From positions 162,371 through 226,370 of the forward strand of contig NZ_FRDN01000007.1 in the NCBI RefSeq assembly GCF_900143285.1: a stretch of 64,000 nt of DNA, read 5' to 3'. Shown here piece after piece: positions 8,189 through 17,677 of this stretch. The notes under the pieces were generated by a model, which made no database searches, was not told where the DNA came from, and worked only from the letters and a program-made list of their open reading frames with translations. The translations under genes and the position numbers were made by a program. Position 1 is the first letter of the stretch. The number at the start of each line of letters is the position of its first letter. Source of the stretch: Desulfitobacterium chlororespirans DSM 11544. Lineage in GTDB: Bacteria > Bacillota > Desulfitobacteriia > Desulfitobacteriales > Desulfitobacteriaceae.

Positions 8189-9505
8189 TTATCTGGAATT
8201 TCTCCAAGCCGGTTCAACTGACTTAAGAAAGGCATCAATCTTATTAGTATCTAAATCACCTTTTACAACATCATAGTATTGCTCATTGATTTTTATAGGA
8301 TTCACAAAAGTAACATCCATTATTCTGACGTTATTTTCATCATAGAACACAGCCTTATGTATCCATCCTATTATATTGGGATCAGATATTTTTTTTACAA
8401 CATAACCATCCAAGTAATCAATGAACTCCTTAATATCTTGTTCATCCTCAATGATTAAGGGTTTATTTAATCCCCTTCCATCATAAAATACTATTTTCGT
8501 AATATCATTAAAGTTTGTTTTAGCTGCATCGCTTATTTTCTTTTCTTCAAAATCAATAGTTGGAGAGCTGACTAATTCCATATTATTTACCCTACCGCCA
8601 AGAACAACAAGATTGTAGTTGGTTATTGAATTATTATCTAAATAGTCTTTTGGTGCTTTGGCATTTTCAGCAACTAAAACTATTGGATTATAACGTATAC
8701 TTGCTAAAGCAGCACCGGATAGTCCATCTGCATAATCTTCCCCAGTAGTTAAGTAGATGGAATCCAAATCCAATTCGCTTTTGAATTTATCAATAATAGC
8801 TAGGTTCCTCTGATATTTATCCATTCCATTTATTTGCTCAACATTGGGAAGCTCATCTAATAATGATTTATCCAGCGAAGATCCGGCACCCACAACGTAA
8901 GTTTTAGTCGGTTTACATGTATCTAAAAATTCCTTTACATCATCAGGAATCTTATTATGCTGAATCAATAGTATTGGCATATGCTTATTTGCAGCAATAG
9001 GGGCTATTGACAAAGCATCTGCGAAGTCTTCGCCGGTTACAACTGCGATCTCGCTAATATCATTCTTACTGCTGATTTTAAAATGTTTAGCAATATTAAC
9101 ACTGGTTTCATATCGGTCACGACCATCTATTCGACTAGTTCTTATACCTAAGGAGGCTAGTTCACTTTCTACGGATGTCGTAATTACGCCAGTTCCACCG
9201 ACTATAATCATATCAGTTATTTCTAATTGCTTAATGGCATTTAAAATATCTGTTGGAATATAATCTTTCTTGCTTAATAGAATTGGTGCTGAATAGTATT
9301 TTGCTAAAGGAGCGGCACTTATAGCGTCTGGAAAATTATCGCCCGGAACTAATATTGCATACATAGAGCGGTTCCAGCCAGTTAAGGCTATTTGTGCCGA
9401 TGTTTCATATCTATCAATACCTAATAATTTTTGGGTAGATGCTAGAGCAGTAGTAGAAAAAGAAAATAATAAAAATACCACCAAAAGGAATATTAGCTTT
9501 TTCAT
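8189..9505 (-). CDS. Cell-wall-binding repeat 2 (CWB2) surface protein
   Basis: The 438-residue protein begins with a signal peptide (MKKLIFLLVVFLLFSFSTTA, cleavage near ALAS). Three CWB2-type modules follow at about residues 25-120, 125-220 and 225-310; each has the IDRYETS/GRDRYETS/GMDKYQRN opening, a (G)EDFADAL- or GDNFPDAIS-like loop and a VVGGTG-like strand. These modules anchor proteins non-covalently to the Gram-positive wall. The C-terminal 120 residues (from about ISDAAKTNFNDITKIVFYDG) are not CWB2 and look like a small substrate-binding domain of unknown role. The gene is more AT-rich than smc and lies between smc and the deleted copy of its 3' end, so it may be an acquired insert. 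Confidence 0.88.
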   Translation of the reverse strand: MKKLIFLLVVFLLFSFSTTALASTQKLLGIDRYETSAQIALTGWNRSMYAILVPGDNFPDAISAAPLAKYYSAPILLSKKDYIPTDILNAIKQLEITDMIIVGGTGVITTSVESELASLGIRTSRIDGRDRYETSVNIAKHFKISSKNDISEIAVVTGEDFADALSIAPIAANKHMPILLIQHNKIPDDVKEFLDTCKPTKTYVVGAGSSLDKSLLDELPNVEQINGMDKYQRNLAIIDKFKSELDLDSIYLTTGEDYADGLSGAALASIRYNPIVLVAENAKAPKDYLDNNSITNYNLVVLGGRVNNMELVSSPTIDFEEKKISDAAKTNFNDITKIVFYDGRGLNKPLIIEDEQDIKEFIDYLDGYVVKKISDPNIIGWIHKAVFYDENNVRIMDVTFVNPIKINEQYYDVVKGDLDTNKIDAFLKSVEPAWRNSR

Positions 9506-9788
9506 TATGATTCCACTCCTTATAATTAAATCTCCTTCATTTATAATTTAAATTCTCCAAATATATCAAAATGCCTTCATTTATCAATATCAACAAAAAA
9601 TTACAAATAAGAAATAAACAAATCCAGAAGGAATTGTAATACGAAAAGATTTAAGAAGTAGCTAAAAGCCAAAGGATGCCTCCCTTCAAAAGGGAAGCAT
9701 CCTTTTCAACTTAACTCTATTCTCTGATATCTCCAACTAAAGATAATCATTAGGCCTATCTAAACCCATCCCAACTTCCGCAATCCTC
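9506..9788. other. Intergenic: CWB2 gene leader and smc tail
   Basis: The first half (9506-9660) is very AT-rich and should hold the promoter of the CWB2 gene; no clean -35/-10 pair stands out. The second half contains the smc terminator at 9671-9706 and sequence also present at 7575-7703. Confidence 0.5.
9671..9706 (-). terminator. smc operon terminator
   Basis: A hairpin with arms AAGGATGC and GCATCCTT plus an inner TCCCTT/AAGGGA stem lies about 85 bases after the smc stop. The trailing T-run on the minus strand is interrupted (TTTGGCTTTT). Confidence 0.6.
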
Positions 9789-12700
9789 TCAAGCCGTCCT
9801 GGTATCCTTATCCTGGCTTTCCAACTGAACAGAGAGCAGCTTAGATACACCGGACTCCTCCATGGTGATGCCATAGAGGACATCGGCTGCTTCCATGGTT
9901 CCTTTGCGGTGCGAGATGACCAGGAACTGGGTGGAGTCTGATAAGCGGTGAATGTATTGGGCAAAGCGGCTGACATTGGCATCATCGAGAGAAGCCTCGA
10001 TTTCATCGAGGACACAGAAGGGGCTGGGCTTCACCTTCAGCAAGGCGAAGAGCAGACCGATGGCGGTCAGAGCCCGCTCTCCACCGGAGAGGAGGGACAG
10101 CAGCTGGGGCTTTTTCCCCGGGGGCTGGGCGATGATCTCCACCCCTGTGTCCAGGAGATTGGTTGGGTCCACCAAGCGGAGTTCCGCATAGCCTCCGTTG
10201 AACAGCTCCTTGAACACCACTTTAAAGGCTTCGTTGACCGCTATAAACCCTTCTTCGAAACGTTCCGACATGGTCTTATCCAGTTCGGCAATGAGTTGCT
10301 GGAGGGATTCATTAGCTTCCTCCAGATCCTGCTTTTGCACCGATAGAAAATCGTAGCGCTCCTGGAGCTTCGGATATTCTTCAATGGCCGCCTGATTCAC
10401 AGGGCCCAGCAGCTCCATCCGCAGTTTAATCTCCTGGACTCTGGCCGCCAGCTCGGCACGGCTTCTTTCACTTTGGTAGGCTTGGGCCTCATCCCAGGTC
10501 ATATCAAATTCTTCCAGCAAACGCCTGGAGCCGGTTTCCCATTCAGCATCCCAGCGGGCCGTTTTAAGCTCCAGGTTATGCAGCTTTTGTTCCAGGGCTT
10601 GCTGCTCCTGCCTTTTCTTTTGGGCAAGGCTTTCCTGAGCCATCAGCTCTTTGGATAGGACCTCCCGCTCCTTGCGCAAAGCGATGAGGACCTCCTGGGC
10701 TTGCCGCTGTTGCTCTTCTGCTTCCCTGCGCCGGCTCTCCCAGTCTCCCTGCTCGAAGGCCAGACGGGCTTTGCTCTCTTCTAAATCCTGCAAATCCTTG
10801 CGCTTGCGCTCCAGGAGATGCTTGTTCTCCCCCAGCAGGGCCTGATCCTGGGCCAGGCGCTCCACGGCCTGCTTGAGCTCCTGTTCCCATTTGGCAGCCT
10901 GCACCTTGGTTTGGGTCAATCTTTCCTGAAGCTGTTCCATCTCCCGGCTTGCCTGGCGATTCTTTTCTTCCTGCCGGGCCAAGGCTTCCTGAGCCTCTTG
11001 GATGCTGTCTGTAAGCTTGCTTTGCTCTTCTGCCCCCAGGGCCTTATGGCTTTGCAGCTTATCCCGTTCCTGCTCTATCCCGGCCACACGGGTGATTATG
11101 GCGATTATTTCCTCACGAACCCTCTGGGTCTGGGCCCGGAGATTAAGCTCTTGAGTTCTTAACACAGCCAAAGCGGATTTAAGCTCCTGCTCTTCACCCA
11201 TCAGCTGCTTAAGGTTTTCCTCACTCTTTTGGATCTGAGTCATGAGAGCCCCTGCTTTGAGTTCCAGTTCCTTTTGCTGGGTACGTCTCTCTTCGCACTC
11301 CTGCCGGAGTTCCTGGATTTCCCGGGAACGTCCCAAGATGTTGGAGCCTTTTCTTTGCAGGCTCCCCCCGGTCAGGGAGCCGCCAGGGTGAACCTGATCC
11401 CCTTCCAGGGTCACGATGCGGGCGCGATATCCCGAGGCTCTGGCCACCCGGGTGGCCGCCTCCATATCCGTGACGATGAGGGTTCTCCCCAATTGGGATT
11501 CAAAAGCCTTGCGGTATTTTTCGGCGAAGGTGATAAGATCCACCGCCACGCCGATAAAGCCGGGGTCCTGGGCGGCCTCTTTGGCCACAGTGGCCTTGCC
11601 CCCTTGAATCACATCCAGGGGTAAAAAAGTAGCCCGGCCCAGATTGTGGCTTTTCAGATAATGAACGGCTTCCTTGGCGCCTCGTTCTGTTTCAGTAACG
11701 ATATTCTGAATACCTGCCCCCAGGGCCACCTCGATAGCAACCTCATAACGCTCTTCAACCTGAAGGAGATCAGCCAGGGTGCCGCAGAGATCCCCGCAGG
11801 AAGGCTGGTTTTTTTTCTTGGCCAGCATCAGCTCCCGGACACCCCGTTGATAGCCTTCCAGGGAGTCTTCCAGGTTCTTCAGGGCATGATAGCGGGCTGA
11901 TTTTTTCTCCAGGTCACGGTTCAGCTCCCGGAGTTCCTGCTGCCCTGCCTTGCTCTGCTCACGAAGTTGGGCTATCTCCTGATGGGCCCTCTCTGTCTGT
12001 AGCCGGATATCCGTCTGCAGCCCTTCCTGGGCTTTAAGCTGCTCCTGAACCTGAGCCTCCTGCTGCTCATGAGAGAACAGGGCTGCTTCTTTATCCTTTT
12101 TTTCTTTAATTAATTGTTCATGGGTTGAATTCAAGGTAGCCAACTGATGGGAAAGGCGATTTAATTCTGCGGTAGACTCGGCCAGCTTACTCTGCAGATG
12201 GGAGAGGCTGCCCCTGAGAATTTCAATTTCCCCTAAGCCATTCCTGGCTTTGGCTTCAGCCAGGCGCTGTTCATCCGCCGCCAAAGCCTGATTAGCCTGG
12301 TCCAGAGTCTTATGTAAGAGGGCTTTTCTGTCCTCTAAGGCTCTGAGCTGTTCTGTACTCTGGCGAACCTTCTCCTCATGGCTGGAGAGCTCCGTGGTGA
12401 CACGGTTAATTTGCTCGCCGAGATAACCTTCCCTCTCCTGACGGAGCCGCAACTCCTGAACGATTTGATTGACTCTTTGATCCAATTGGTAGGTGGTTTC
12501 CTGTTGCTGCTGGATCTGCTCATCGAGAAGGTTGAGCTTCACTTTGTTGCCGAGGATTTCGCTTTCCTTCTGGCTTAGAGCCGCTACTGCCGCAGCGATG
12601 GCCGACTGAAGTTCTTCCGTTTCCTGAACGGAGGTTGTCAGCTTATGGCGAACTTCTTTTAAATCAAAGGCCACTATCTCAATTTCCAGGGCTTTTTGTT

Positions 12701-13385
12701 CCGTGGTCAACTCCACCGCTTCCCTGGCTATGGTGGCTTGCTCTTCCAAAGGTCCTAATTGCCCTTCGATCTCGGCCAGGATATCCCTGATCCGCTCTAA
12801 ATTATGTTCCGTTTCATCCAAACGCTTAAGTGCTTCCCGTTTGCGCATGCGGTATTTGGTGATTCCTGAAGCTTCTTCGATCAAGGTGCGCCGTTCTTCG
12901 GAGCGCAGATTGAGAATCTCCTCGACCCGGCCTTGACCAATAATGGAAAACCCTTCTTTGCCCGCACCGGTATCCATAAAAAGTTCATGGATATCCTTAA
13001 GGCGGCAGGAGGAGCGGTTGATAAAATATTGTCCCTCTCCGTCCCGATAGACTCTGCGGGTGATGATCACTTCCTGATACTCCAGGGGGAAAATCCCCGT
13101 GGAGTTATCAAAAAACAAGGAGACCTCGGCCATCCCCACGGGGCGCCGCACACTGCTGCCGGAGAAAATGACATCCTCCATCTTGCTGCCCCTGAGGTTT
13201 TTGGCGCTCTGTTCCCCCAGAACCCAGCGGATGGCATCGGCCACATTGCTTTTGCCGCTCCCGTTGGGCCCCACTACCACACTCAAGCCCTGCCCTAATT
13301 CCAGCTTCACTTTGTCCGCAAAGGACTTAAACCCTTGGATTGTAATGGATTTCAAGAAAACAGGGAGAGTATCGGCTTTAGCCAT
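9789..13385 (-). CDS. smc: Chromosome segregation protein SMC
   Basis: This is the ATPase of the Smc-ScpAB condensin, which organises and separates the chromosome. The N-terminal head has FKSFADK and the Walker A site GPNGSGKSN. Long coiled coils follow, with the Gly-rich hinge near the middle (GVAVDLITFAEKYR to SLTGGSLQRKGSN). The C-terminal head has the signature LLSGGERALTAIGLLFA and Walker B FCVLDEIEASLDD. Length (about 1,198 residues) fits the family. I choose the ATG at 13385 (MAKADTLPVF) because GGGGGGAG lies just upstream; an ATG at 13406 would add seven residues. The chosen start overlaps the rnc stop, so translation is likely coupled. ScpA/B and ftsY are not in the window. Confidence 0.97.
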   Translation of the reverse strand: MAKADTLPVFLKSITIQGFKSFADKVKLELGQGLSVVVGPNGSGKSNVADAIRWVLGEQSAKNLRGSKMEDVIFSGSSVRRPVGMAEVSLFFDNSTGIFPLEYQEVIITRRVYRDGEGQYFINRSSCRLKDIHELFMDTGAGKEGFSIIGQGRVEEILNLRSEERRTLIEEASGITKYRMRKREALKRLDETEHNLERIRDILAEIEGQLGPLEEQATIAREAVELTTEQKALEIEIVAFDLKEVRHKLTTSVQETEELQSAIAAAVAALSQKESEILGNKVKLNLLDEQIQQQQETTYQLDQRVNQIVQELRLRQEREGYLGEQINRVTTELSSHEEKVRQSTEQLRALEDRKALLHKTLDQANQALAADEQRLAEAKARNGLGEIEILRGSLSHLQSKLAESTAELNRLSHQLATLNSTHEQLIKEKKDKEAALFSHEQQEAQVQEQLKAQEGLQTDIRLQTERAHQEIAQLREQSKAGQQELRELNRDLEKKSARYHALKNLEDSLEGYQRGVRELMLAKKKNQPSCGDLCGTLADLLQVEERYEVAIEVALGAGIQNIVTETERGAKEAVHYLKSHNLGRATFLPLDVIQGGKATVAKEAAQDPGFIGVAVDLITFAEKYRKAFESQLGRTLIVTDMEAATRVARASGYRARIVTLEGDQVHPGGSLTGGSLQRKGSNILGRSREIQELRQECEERRTQQKELELKAGALMTQIQKSEENLKQLMGEEQELKSALAVLRTQELNLRAQTQRVREEIIAIITRVAGIEQERDKLQSHKALGAEEQSKLTDSIQEAQEALARQEEKNRQASREMEQLQERLTQTKVQAAKWEQELKQAVERLAQDQALLGENKHLLERKRKDLQDLEESKARLAFEQGDWESRRREAEEQQRQAQEVLIALRKEREVLSKELMAQESLAQKKRQEQQALEQKLHNLELKTARWDAEWETGSRRLLEEFDMTWDEAQAYQSERSRAELAARVQEIKLRMELLGPVNQAAIEEYPKLQERYDFLSVQKQDLEEANESLQQLIAELDKTMSERFEEGFIAVNEAFKVVFKELFNGGYAELRLVDPTNLLDTGVEIIAQPPGKKPQLLSLLSGGERALTAIGLLFALLKVKPSPFCVLDEIEASLDDANVSRFAQYIHRLSDSTQFLVISHRKGTMEAADVLYGITMEESGVSKLLSVQLESQDKDTRTA

Positions 13386-14166
13386 TGTTCTCCCCCCCAA
13401 ACTCATCTAAAACTTGTTGGGCTGCCCGTTGTTCGGCTTCCTTTTTGGTCCGTCCGATGCCCTTGCCCCGCAGGTTTCCCTGGAGAAACACTCCGGCTGT
13501 AAAGCGCTTATTATGATCGGGGCCTTCCTCGGCCAGGATGCGATAGGTTACTTCCGTCTCTTCCCGCTGGGCTTTTTCCTGGAGCATGGTCTTATAATCG
13601 CCATAGTTGCCTTGGGCTACTTCAGCAATCTCTTCCTTCAGCAAGGTCAGAACCACTCTCCTCGCCTCTTGGAAGCCATACTGCAAATAGACAGCCCCTA
13701 CAATAGCCTCCCAGGCATCGGCTAAGATGGAAGGCCTTTCCCTGCCCCCTGAGACCTGTTCTCCTTTACCCAGGAGCAATTCTTCCCCCAGCCGGATCTT
13801 CTTGGCGGTGCGGGCCAGGGTGCTCTCATTAACCACCGCCGCCCGCATCTTCGTCAATTCTCCCTCCGGCCGCTCCGGATAACTCAGGTAAAGGTACTCC
13901 GCTACCACAAAATCCAGAATGGCATCACCCAGAAACTCCAGCCTTTGGTTGTTCTCCAGACCGGATTGTGGATTCTCAAACAAATACGAGGGGTGGGTTA
14001 AAGCAGTCGTGAACAAGCGATTGGGGGACTCATCCAACTCCAACCGTTTCGCTAAACCTATTCCTGTAGGAATCCGCTGCAAAGTATCGGCATGATACTT
14101 ATGACGTTTATTCCCCTGCAGATTATGCTTAGTTGTTTTTGCTGTACCCTGATGTTTTTTTTCCAC
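13378..14166 (-). CDS. rnc: Ribonuclease III
   Basis: This double-strand RNA endonuclease matures rRNA and turns over mRNA. The catalytic domain shows the signature NQRLEFLGDAILDFVVAEYL, with the metal-binding Glu and Asp, and a second acidic site at ILADAWEAIVGAVYL. The C-terminal dsRNA-binding domain (about residues 185-257) ends GIGRTKKEAEQRAAQQVLDE. An N-terminal basic extension of about 30 residues precedes the domain and may include some untranslated sequence. It sits between fabF and smc in the common Firmicute order acpP-rnc-smc, here with two genes inserted after acpP. Confidence 0.96.
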   Translation of the reverse strand: MEKKHQGTAKTTKHNLQGNKRHKYHADTLQRIPTGIGLAKRLELDESPNRLFTTALTHPSYLFENPQSGLENNQRLEFLGDAILDFVVAEYLYLSYPERPEGELTKMRAAVVNESTLARTAKKIRLGEELLLGKGEQVSGGRERPSILADAWEAIVGAVYLQYGFQEARRVVLTLLKEEIAEVAQGNYGDYKTMLQEKAQREETEVTYRILAEEGPDHNKRFTAGVFLQGNLRGKGIGRTKKEAEQRAAQQVLDEFGGENNG

Positions 14167-14186
14167 CGCTCATACTCCTTACTTAC

Positions 14187-15425
14187 CTAATAACGTTTTA
14201 ATACAATTGTAGCATTATGTCCTCCAAAACCAAAGGTATTTGATAAAGCAACCTGAACTTCTTTTGGCCGGGCGGCATTGGGAACATAATCTAAATCGCA
14301 TTCCGGGTCAGGCTCTCCATAGTTTATGGTGGGTGGAATCATGCTATTCTTAATGGTTAAAGCACAGGCGATGGCTTCGATAGCTCCTGCCGCTCCTAAG
14401 AGATGCCCGGTCATGGACTTGGTGGAGCTGATGGCGACGCTTTGCGCCGCTTCGCCAAAGAGGGCTTTAATCGCCGCCGTCTCTGCCGAATCGTTGGCAT
14501 TGGTTCCTGTGCCATGGGCGTTGATATAATCCACTTCTTCCGGCCGCACCTCAGCCCCTGCCAAGGCCATTTGCATGGATTGGATGGCTCCTGCTCCTCC
14601 CGGCGCCGGAGAGGTGATATGATAGGCGTCACAGGTGCTGCCATATCCGGAAAGCTCAGCGTAAATCCTGGCCTGCCGCTTTTGGGCATGCTCCAGGGAT
14701 TCCAGAACGAGGATCCCCGCTCCTTCACCCATGACAAACCCAGACCTTCTGGCGTCGAAAGGACGGCAGGCTTCCCGGGGATTTTCCTTCTCCGTGGACA
14801 TGGCTTTCATGGCACAAAAGCCCGCAAAGGCCAAAGGTACAATGGGTGCTTCCGTGCCGCCGCAAAGCACTACATCAGCATAGCCATGCTCAATAAGACG
14901 CATGGCCTCCCCGATGGCATTAGTAGCCGAGGCGCAGGCGGTGGCCACACTTAAGCTGGAGCCCTGAAGTCCGAATTCAAGAGAAATATGACCGGCAGCC
15001 ATATTGGAGATCAGCATAGGAATAAAGAAGGGGCTGATTCTTCCCGGCCCTTTATTCATGAGGACTTCTTTCTGCTGTTCCAGGGTGGTGACCCCGCCCA
15101 CTCCGGTTCCCACAATACAGCTGGCCCTTTCCTTATTGACCTGGTCGAGATTTAACCCGGAATCCTGGACGGCCATTTTAGCCGCAGCCATAGCCAATTG
15201 GGTAAAGCGATCCATATGGCGGCTTTCTTTACGATCCAGCCAATCCGTAGGCTCAAAATCCTTAATCTCCCCCGCTACTTTTGTGGGCATATCCCCCACA
15301 TCAAAACGAGTGACAAAATCTATCCCTGATTGTCCGGTAATTAAGCTGTTCCAGAATGTTTCCAAGTTACTCCCAACCGGGGATACCACACCCATTCCTG
15401 TAATAACCGCTCGTTGCTTTTCCAT
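14187..15425 (-). CDS. fabF: 3-oxoacyl-ACP synthase II
   Basis: The 412-residue enzyme carries out the elongating condensation of type II fatty acid synthesis. The thiolase-fold triad is visible: the nucleophile in VATACASATNA (about residue 164), the first His in NAHGTGTNANDSAE (about 304) and the second in STKSMTGHLLGAAG (about 341). The N-terminus VITGMGVVSPVG is typical. The gene follows a FabK-like flavoprotein gene by about 50 bases, downstream of the FapR box at 16543, so it should respond to malonyl-CoA through FapR. Confidence 0.96.
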   Translation of the reverse strand: MEKQRAVITGMGVVSPVGSNLETFWNSLITGQSGIDFVTRFDVGDMPTKVAGEIKDFEPTDWLDRKESRHMDRFTQLAMAAAKMAVQDSGLNLDQVNKERASCIVGTGVGGVTTLEQQKEVLMNKGPGRISPFFIPMLISNMAAGHISLEFGLQGSSLSVATACASATNAIGEAMRLIEHGYADVVLCGGTEAPIVPLAFAGFCAMKAMSTEKENPREACRPFDARRSGFVMGEGAGILVLESLEHAQKRQARIYAELSGYGSTCDAYHITSPAPGGAGAIQSMQMALAGAEVRPEEVDYINAHGTGTNANDSAETAAIKALFGEAAQSVAISSTKSMTGHLLGAAGAIEAIACALTIKNSMIPPTINYGEPDPECDLDYVPNAARPKEVQVALSNTFGFGGHNATIVLKRY

Positions 15426-15474
15426 CTTTATCCTCCTTTAATCCCACTGTCAGTAAGAGTAGATCTATCCTTGT

Positions 15475-16419
15475 CTAGGCCCGGAGTATTTGTTCACGAA
15501 TATCTTCAAAGATCTCATGGACCGATAAAACCTTTTTGATGCGGGAATAATGAGCTCCTGAGAAGACAAGGCCTTCTTTCATATCCCCTTGCTGAGCCTT
15601 GATCAGGCGCTCCATGATGCAAAAATTCCGCTCACAATGCTTGAGGCATTGGTCGCAGCCGATCCGACGGACATTCTTCCCTGCCGCCAGGGCCTCGGTA
15701 AAGGGATTGCGGATGCCCCGCCCCGGCAGGCCCACGGGGCTATGGACAATGACCATATCCTCTGCCTGGGCGTTAAGAAGATGCTGCTTCCATTCCGGAG
15801 CGGCGCTGCTCTCGGTACTGAGGGCAAAACGGGTGCCCATTTGTACTCCGTCAGCCCCTAAGCGCAGAACCTCCGCCACATCTTGGCCATCCATAACTCC
15901 CCCCGCGCCAATGACGGGGATCTTCACAGCTTCCTTAACCTCAGGCAGAATCTCCCGCATCGGGCGCTCGGTACCTAGATGTCCCCCTGCTTCATGCCCT
16001 TCCACAATCACCGCCGCTGCACCGAGCTTTTCGGATAAGCGGGCCAGCTTTGCGGAAGACACGATAGGCACCACAGGAATTCCCGCTTCCTGGCCCCAGG
16101 TGAACATATCTCTGGAAAAACCTGCCCCGGAAACCAGCAGGTCAATTTTTTCATCAAAGGCCGCTTTGACAAGCTGAGCGAACTCACGCACCGCAAACAT
16201 GATGTTAACCCCAATAATCCCCTTGGTGCGCTTCCTGGCTTCTCTGATTTCCTGCTTTAATTCTTCAACGCTCAAACCACTTCCGGCAATCAAGCCGATT
16301 CCACCTTCCTCAGCAACAGCCGCTGCTAAAGGAGCCATGGATATTCTAACCGCCATTCCTCCTTGAATTACAGGCATCTTAGCTATATGATGGGCGATGC
16401 GGAGTTCTGGAATTTTCAC
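15475..16419 (-). CDS. Nitronate monooxygenase / FabK-like flavoprotein with Cys cluster
   Basis: The 314-residue protein is a TIM-barrel FMN enzyme of the 2-nitropropane dioxygenase family: PVIQGGMAVRIS at the N-terminus, VIVEGHEAGGHLG near the catalytic His, IPVIGAGGVMDG and GADGVQMGTRFA for FMN phosphate. Unlike the FabK at 18638, it has a C-terminal Cys cluster CDQCLKHCERNFC (about residues 237-249), which could bind metal or an Fe-S cluster. It heads the unit with fabF behind a FapR box. It may be a second enoyl reductase, but nitronate oxidation or another reaction is equally possible from sequence. Confidence 0.85.
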   Translation of the reverse strand: MKIPELRIAHHIAKMPVIQGGMAVRISMAPLAAAVAEEGGIGLIAGSGLSVEELKQEIREARKRTKGIIGVNIMFAVREFAQLVKAAFDEKIDLLVSGAGFSRDMFTWGQEAGIPVVPIVSSAKLARLSEKLGAAAVIVEGHEAGGHLGTERPMREILPEVKEAVKIPVIGAGGVMDGQDVAEVLRLGADGVQMGTRFALSTESSAAPEWKQHLLNAQAEDMVIVHSPVGLPGRGIRNPFTEALAAGKNVRRIGCDQCLKHCERNFCIMERLIKAQQGDMKEGLVFSGAHYSRIKKVLSVHEIFEDIREQILRA

Positions 16420-16542
16420 TTAAGTTCCTCCATTCAAATCCAAAGCATTATGATACCGATATTTTCCATAGTGATGCTTCATTTCATTCTTATATATTAA
16501 CCTTCTCAATGCCAGGGGCAAGGCTGTCGCCGGGACAGAAAA

Positions 16543-16559
16543 TTAGGACCTGATACTAA
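16543..16559 (-). promoter_or_regulatory. FapR operator upstream of the FabK-like/fabF unit
   Basis: The plus-strand sequence TTAGGACCTGATACTAA agrees at 16 of 17 positions with the Bacillus FapR consensus TTAGTACCTRRTACTAA. It lies 124 bases before the start of the FabK-like gene. A possible promoter downstream of it (TTGCCC, 16 bases, TAATAT on the minus strand) is weak, so the exact repression geometry is unsure. Confidence 0.75.
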
Positions 16560-16607
16560 AATCAGCTTCTGACTCACCCTTGGGAATTGGCAGGAAGAGA
16601 GCTTTAA

Positions 16608-16637
16608 AGAAAGTCCCGCAGTATTCTACGGGACTCT
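16608..16637 (-). terminator. Terminator of the fapR-acpP operon
   Basis: On the minus strand the stem AGTCCCG-...-CGGGACT is followed by TTCTTT, 25 to 55 bases after the acpP stop. It separates the fapR operon from the FabK-like/fabF unit, which has its own FapR box. Confidence 0.75.
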
Positions 16638-16662
16638 CTATGTACTTAGGGGACCTTGAGTC

Positions 16663-16890
16663 TTATTGGTTTTCCTTGATGTAATTTACTGCATCACCGA
16701 CATTACGAATTTTCTCTGCATCCTCATCCGGAATATCGAGATCAAATTCTTCTTCAAGAGCCATAATAAGTTCAACGATATCCAGGGAATCCGCATTAAG
16801 ATCTGCGAAGGTGGTTTCTAATGTAATTTCATCTTCTTCTACCCCAAGTTGATCCACTACGATTGATTTCACTTTGTCAAAAACGCTCAT
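16663..16890 (-). CDS. acpP: Acyl carrier protein
   Basis: The 75-residue acidic protein has the phosphopantetheine site in [19 protein letters not shown] (Ser at about 37), and four-helix ACP spacing throughout. It carries growing acyl chains between the Fab enzymes encoded upstream. AGGAGG precedes the ATG. It is the last gene of the fapR operon, 38 bases after fabG, with its own terminator. Confidence 0.97.
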   Translation of the reverse strand: MSVFDKVKSIVVDQLGVEEDEITLETTFADLNADSLDIVELIMALEEEFDLDIPDEDAEKIRNVGDAVNYIKENQ

Positions 16891-16928
16891 GCTGCCTGTT
16901 CACCTCCTCTCAAGGTTCGCTGAAACTA

Positions 16929-17672
16929 TTACATAGCCATGCCGCCGTCTACGGCCAAGGTTTGCCCAGTGATATAGGAAGCGGCCGGTGAAGCCAAAAA
17001 GACTACCGTCCTGGCTATATCCTCAGGCTGACCCATTCTGCCCAGAGGAATCTGGGTCATGACCTGCTCCCGGACCTCTTCTCCTAAGGATTCCGTCATA
17101 TCTGTAGAAATATACCCCGGAGCCACCGCATTGACCCGGATGCCACGGGAGCCCAGCTCCTTGGCAATGGATTTGGTAAAGCCAATGATTCCCGCTTTGG
17201 CCGCTGAGTAATTCGCTTGTCCTGCATTGCCGGTAATACCGACGACGGAGGAGATATTGATAATCACTCCGGAGCGTTGCTTCATCATGGACTTGCTGAC
17301 CGCCTTCGTGCATAAGAAAACCCCTTTGAGATTGGTATCCAGTACCGTATCCCAATCCGTTTCCTTCATCCGCAGCAGCAGGGTGTCACGGGTAATTCCG
17401 GCATTATTGACCAGAATATCGATCTTGCCATAGGTTTTAAGGGTGGTCTGAATCAGCCGTTCCACATCTTCAACCTGGCTGACATCAGCCTGAACTGCCA
17501 AAGCCTCTCCGCCCGCTTCCTGAATCAGGCTCAGAGTCTCTTCCGCCTTTTCCCCATGTCCGGCATAGTTCACCACCACTTTAGCCCCGGCACGAGCCAG
17601 TTCCAAGGCGATGGCACGTCCAATGCCACGACTTCCTCCGGTGACAATGGCTACGCTATTATTCAGCAACAT
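16929..17672 (-). CDS. fabG: 3-oxoacyl-ACP reductase
   Basis: The 247-residue short-chain dehydrogenase performs the NADPH-dependent first reduction of fatty acid elongation. It shows the Rossmann site [17 protein letters not shown], the NNAG motif, the catalytic Ser in [10 protein letters not shown] and the YSAAKAG Tyr/Lys pair at about residues 152-156. It lies five bases after fabD in the fapR operon. Confidence 0.96.
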   Translation of the reverse strand: MLLNNSVAIVTGGSRGIGRAIALELARAGAKVVVNYAGHGEKAEETLSLIQEAGGEALAVQADVSQVEDVERLIQTTLKTYGKIDILVNNAGITRDTLLLRMKETDWDTVLDTNLKGVFLCTKAVSKSMMKQRSGVIINISSVVGITGNAGQANYSAAKAGIIGFTKSIAKELGSRGIRVNAVAPGYISTDMTESLGEEVREQVMTQIPLGRMGQPEDIARTVVFLASPAASYITGQTLAVDGGMAM

Positions 17673-17677
17673 TTTAT

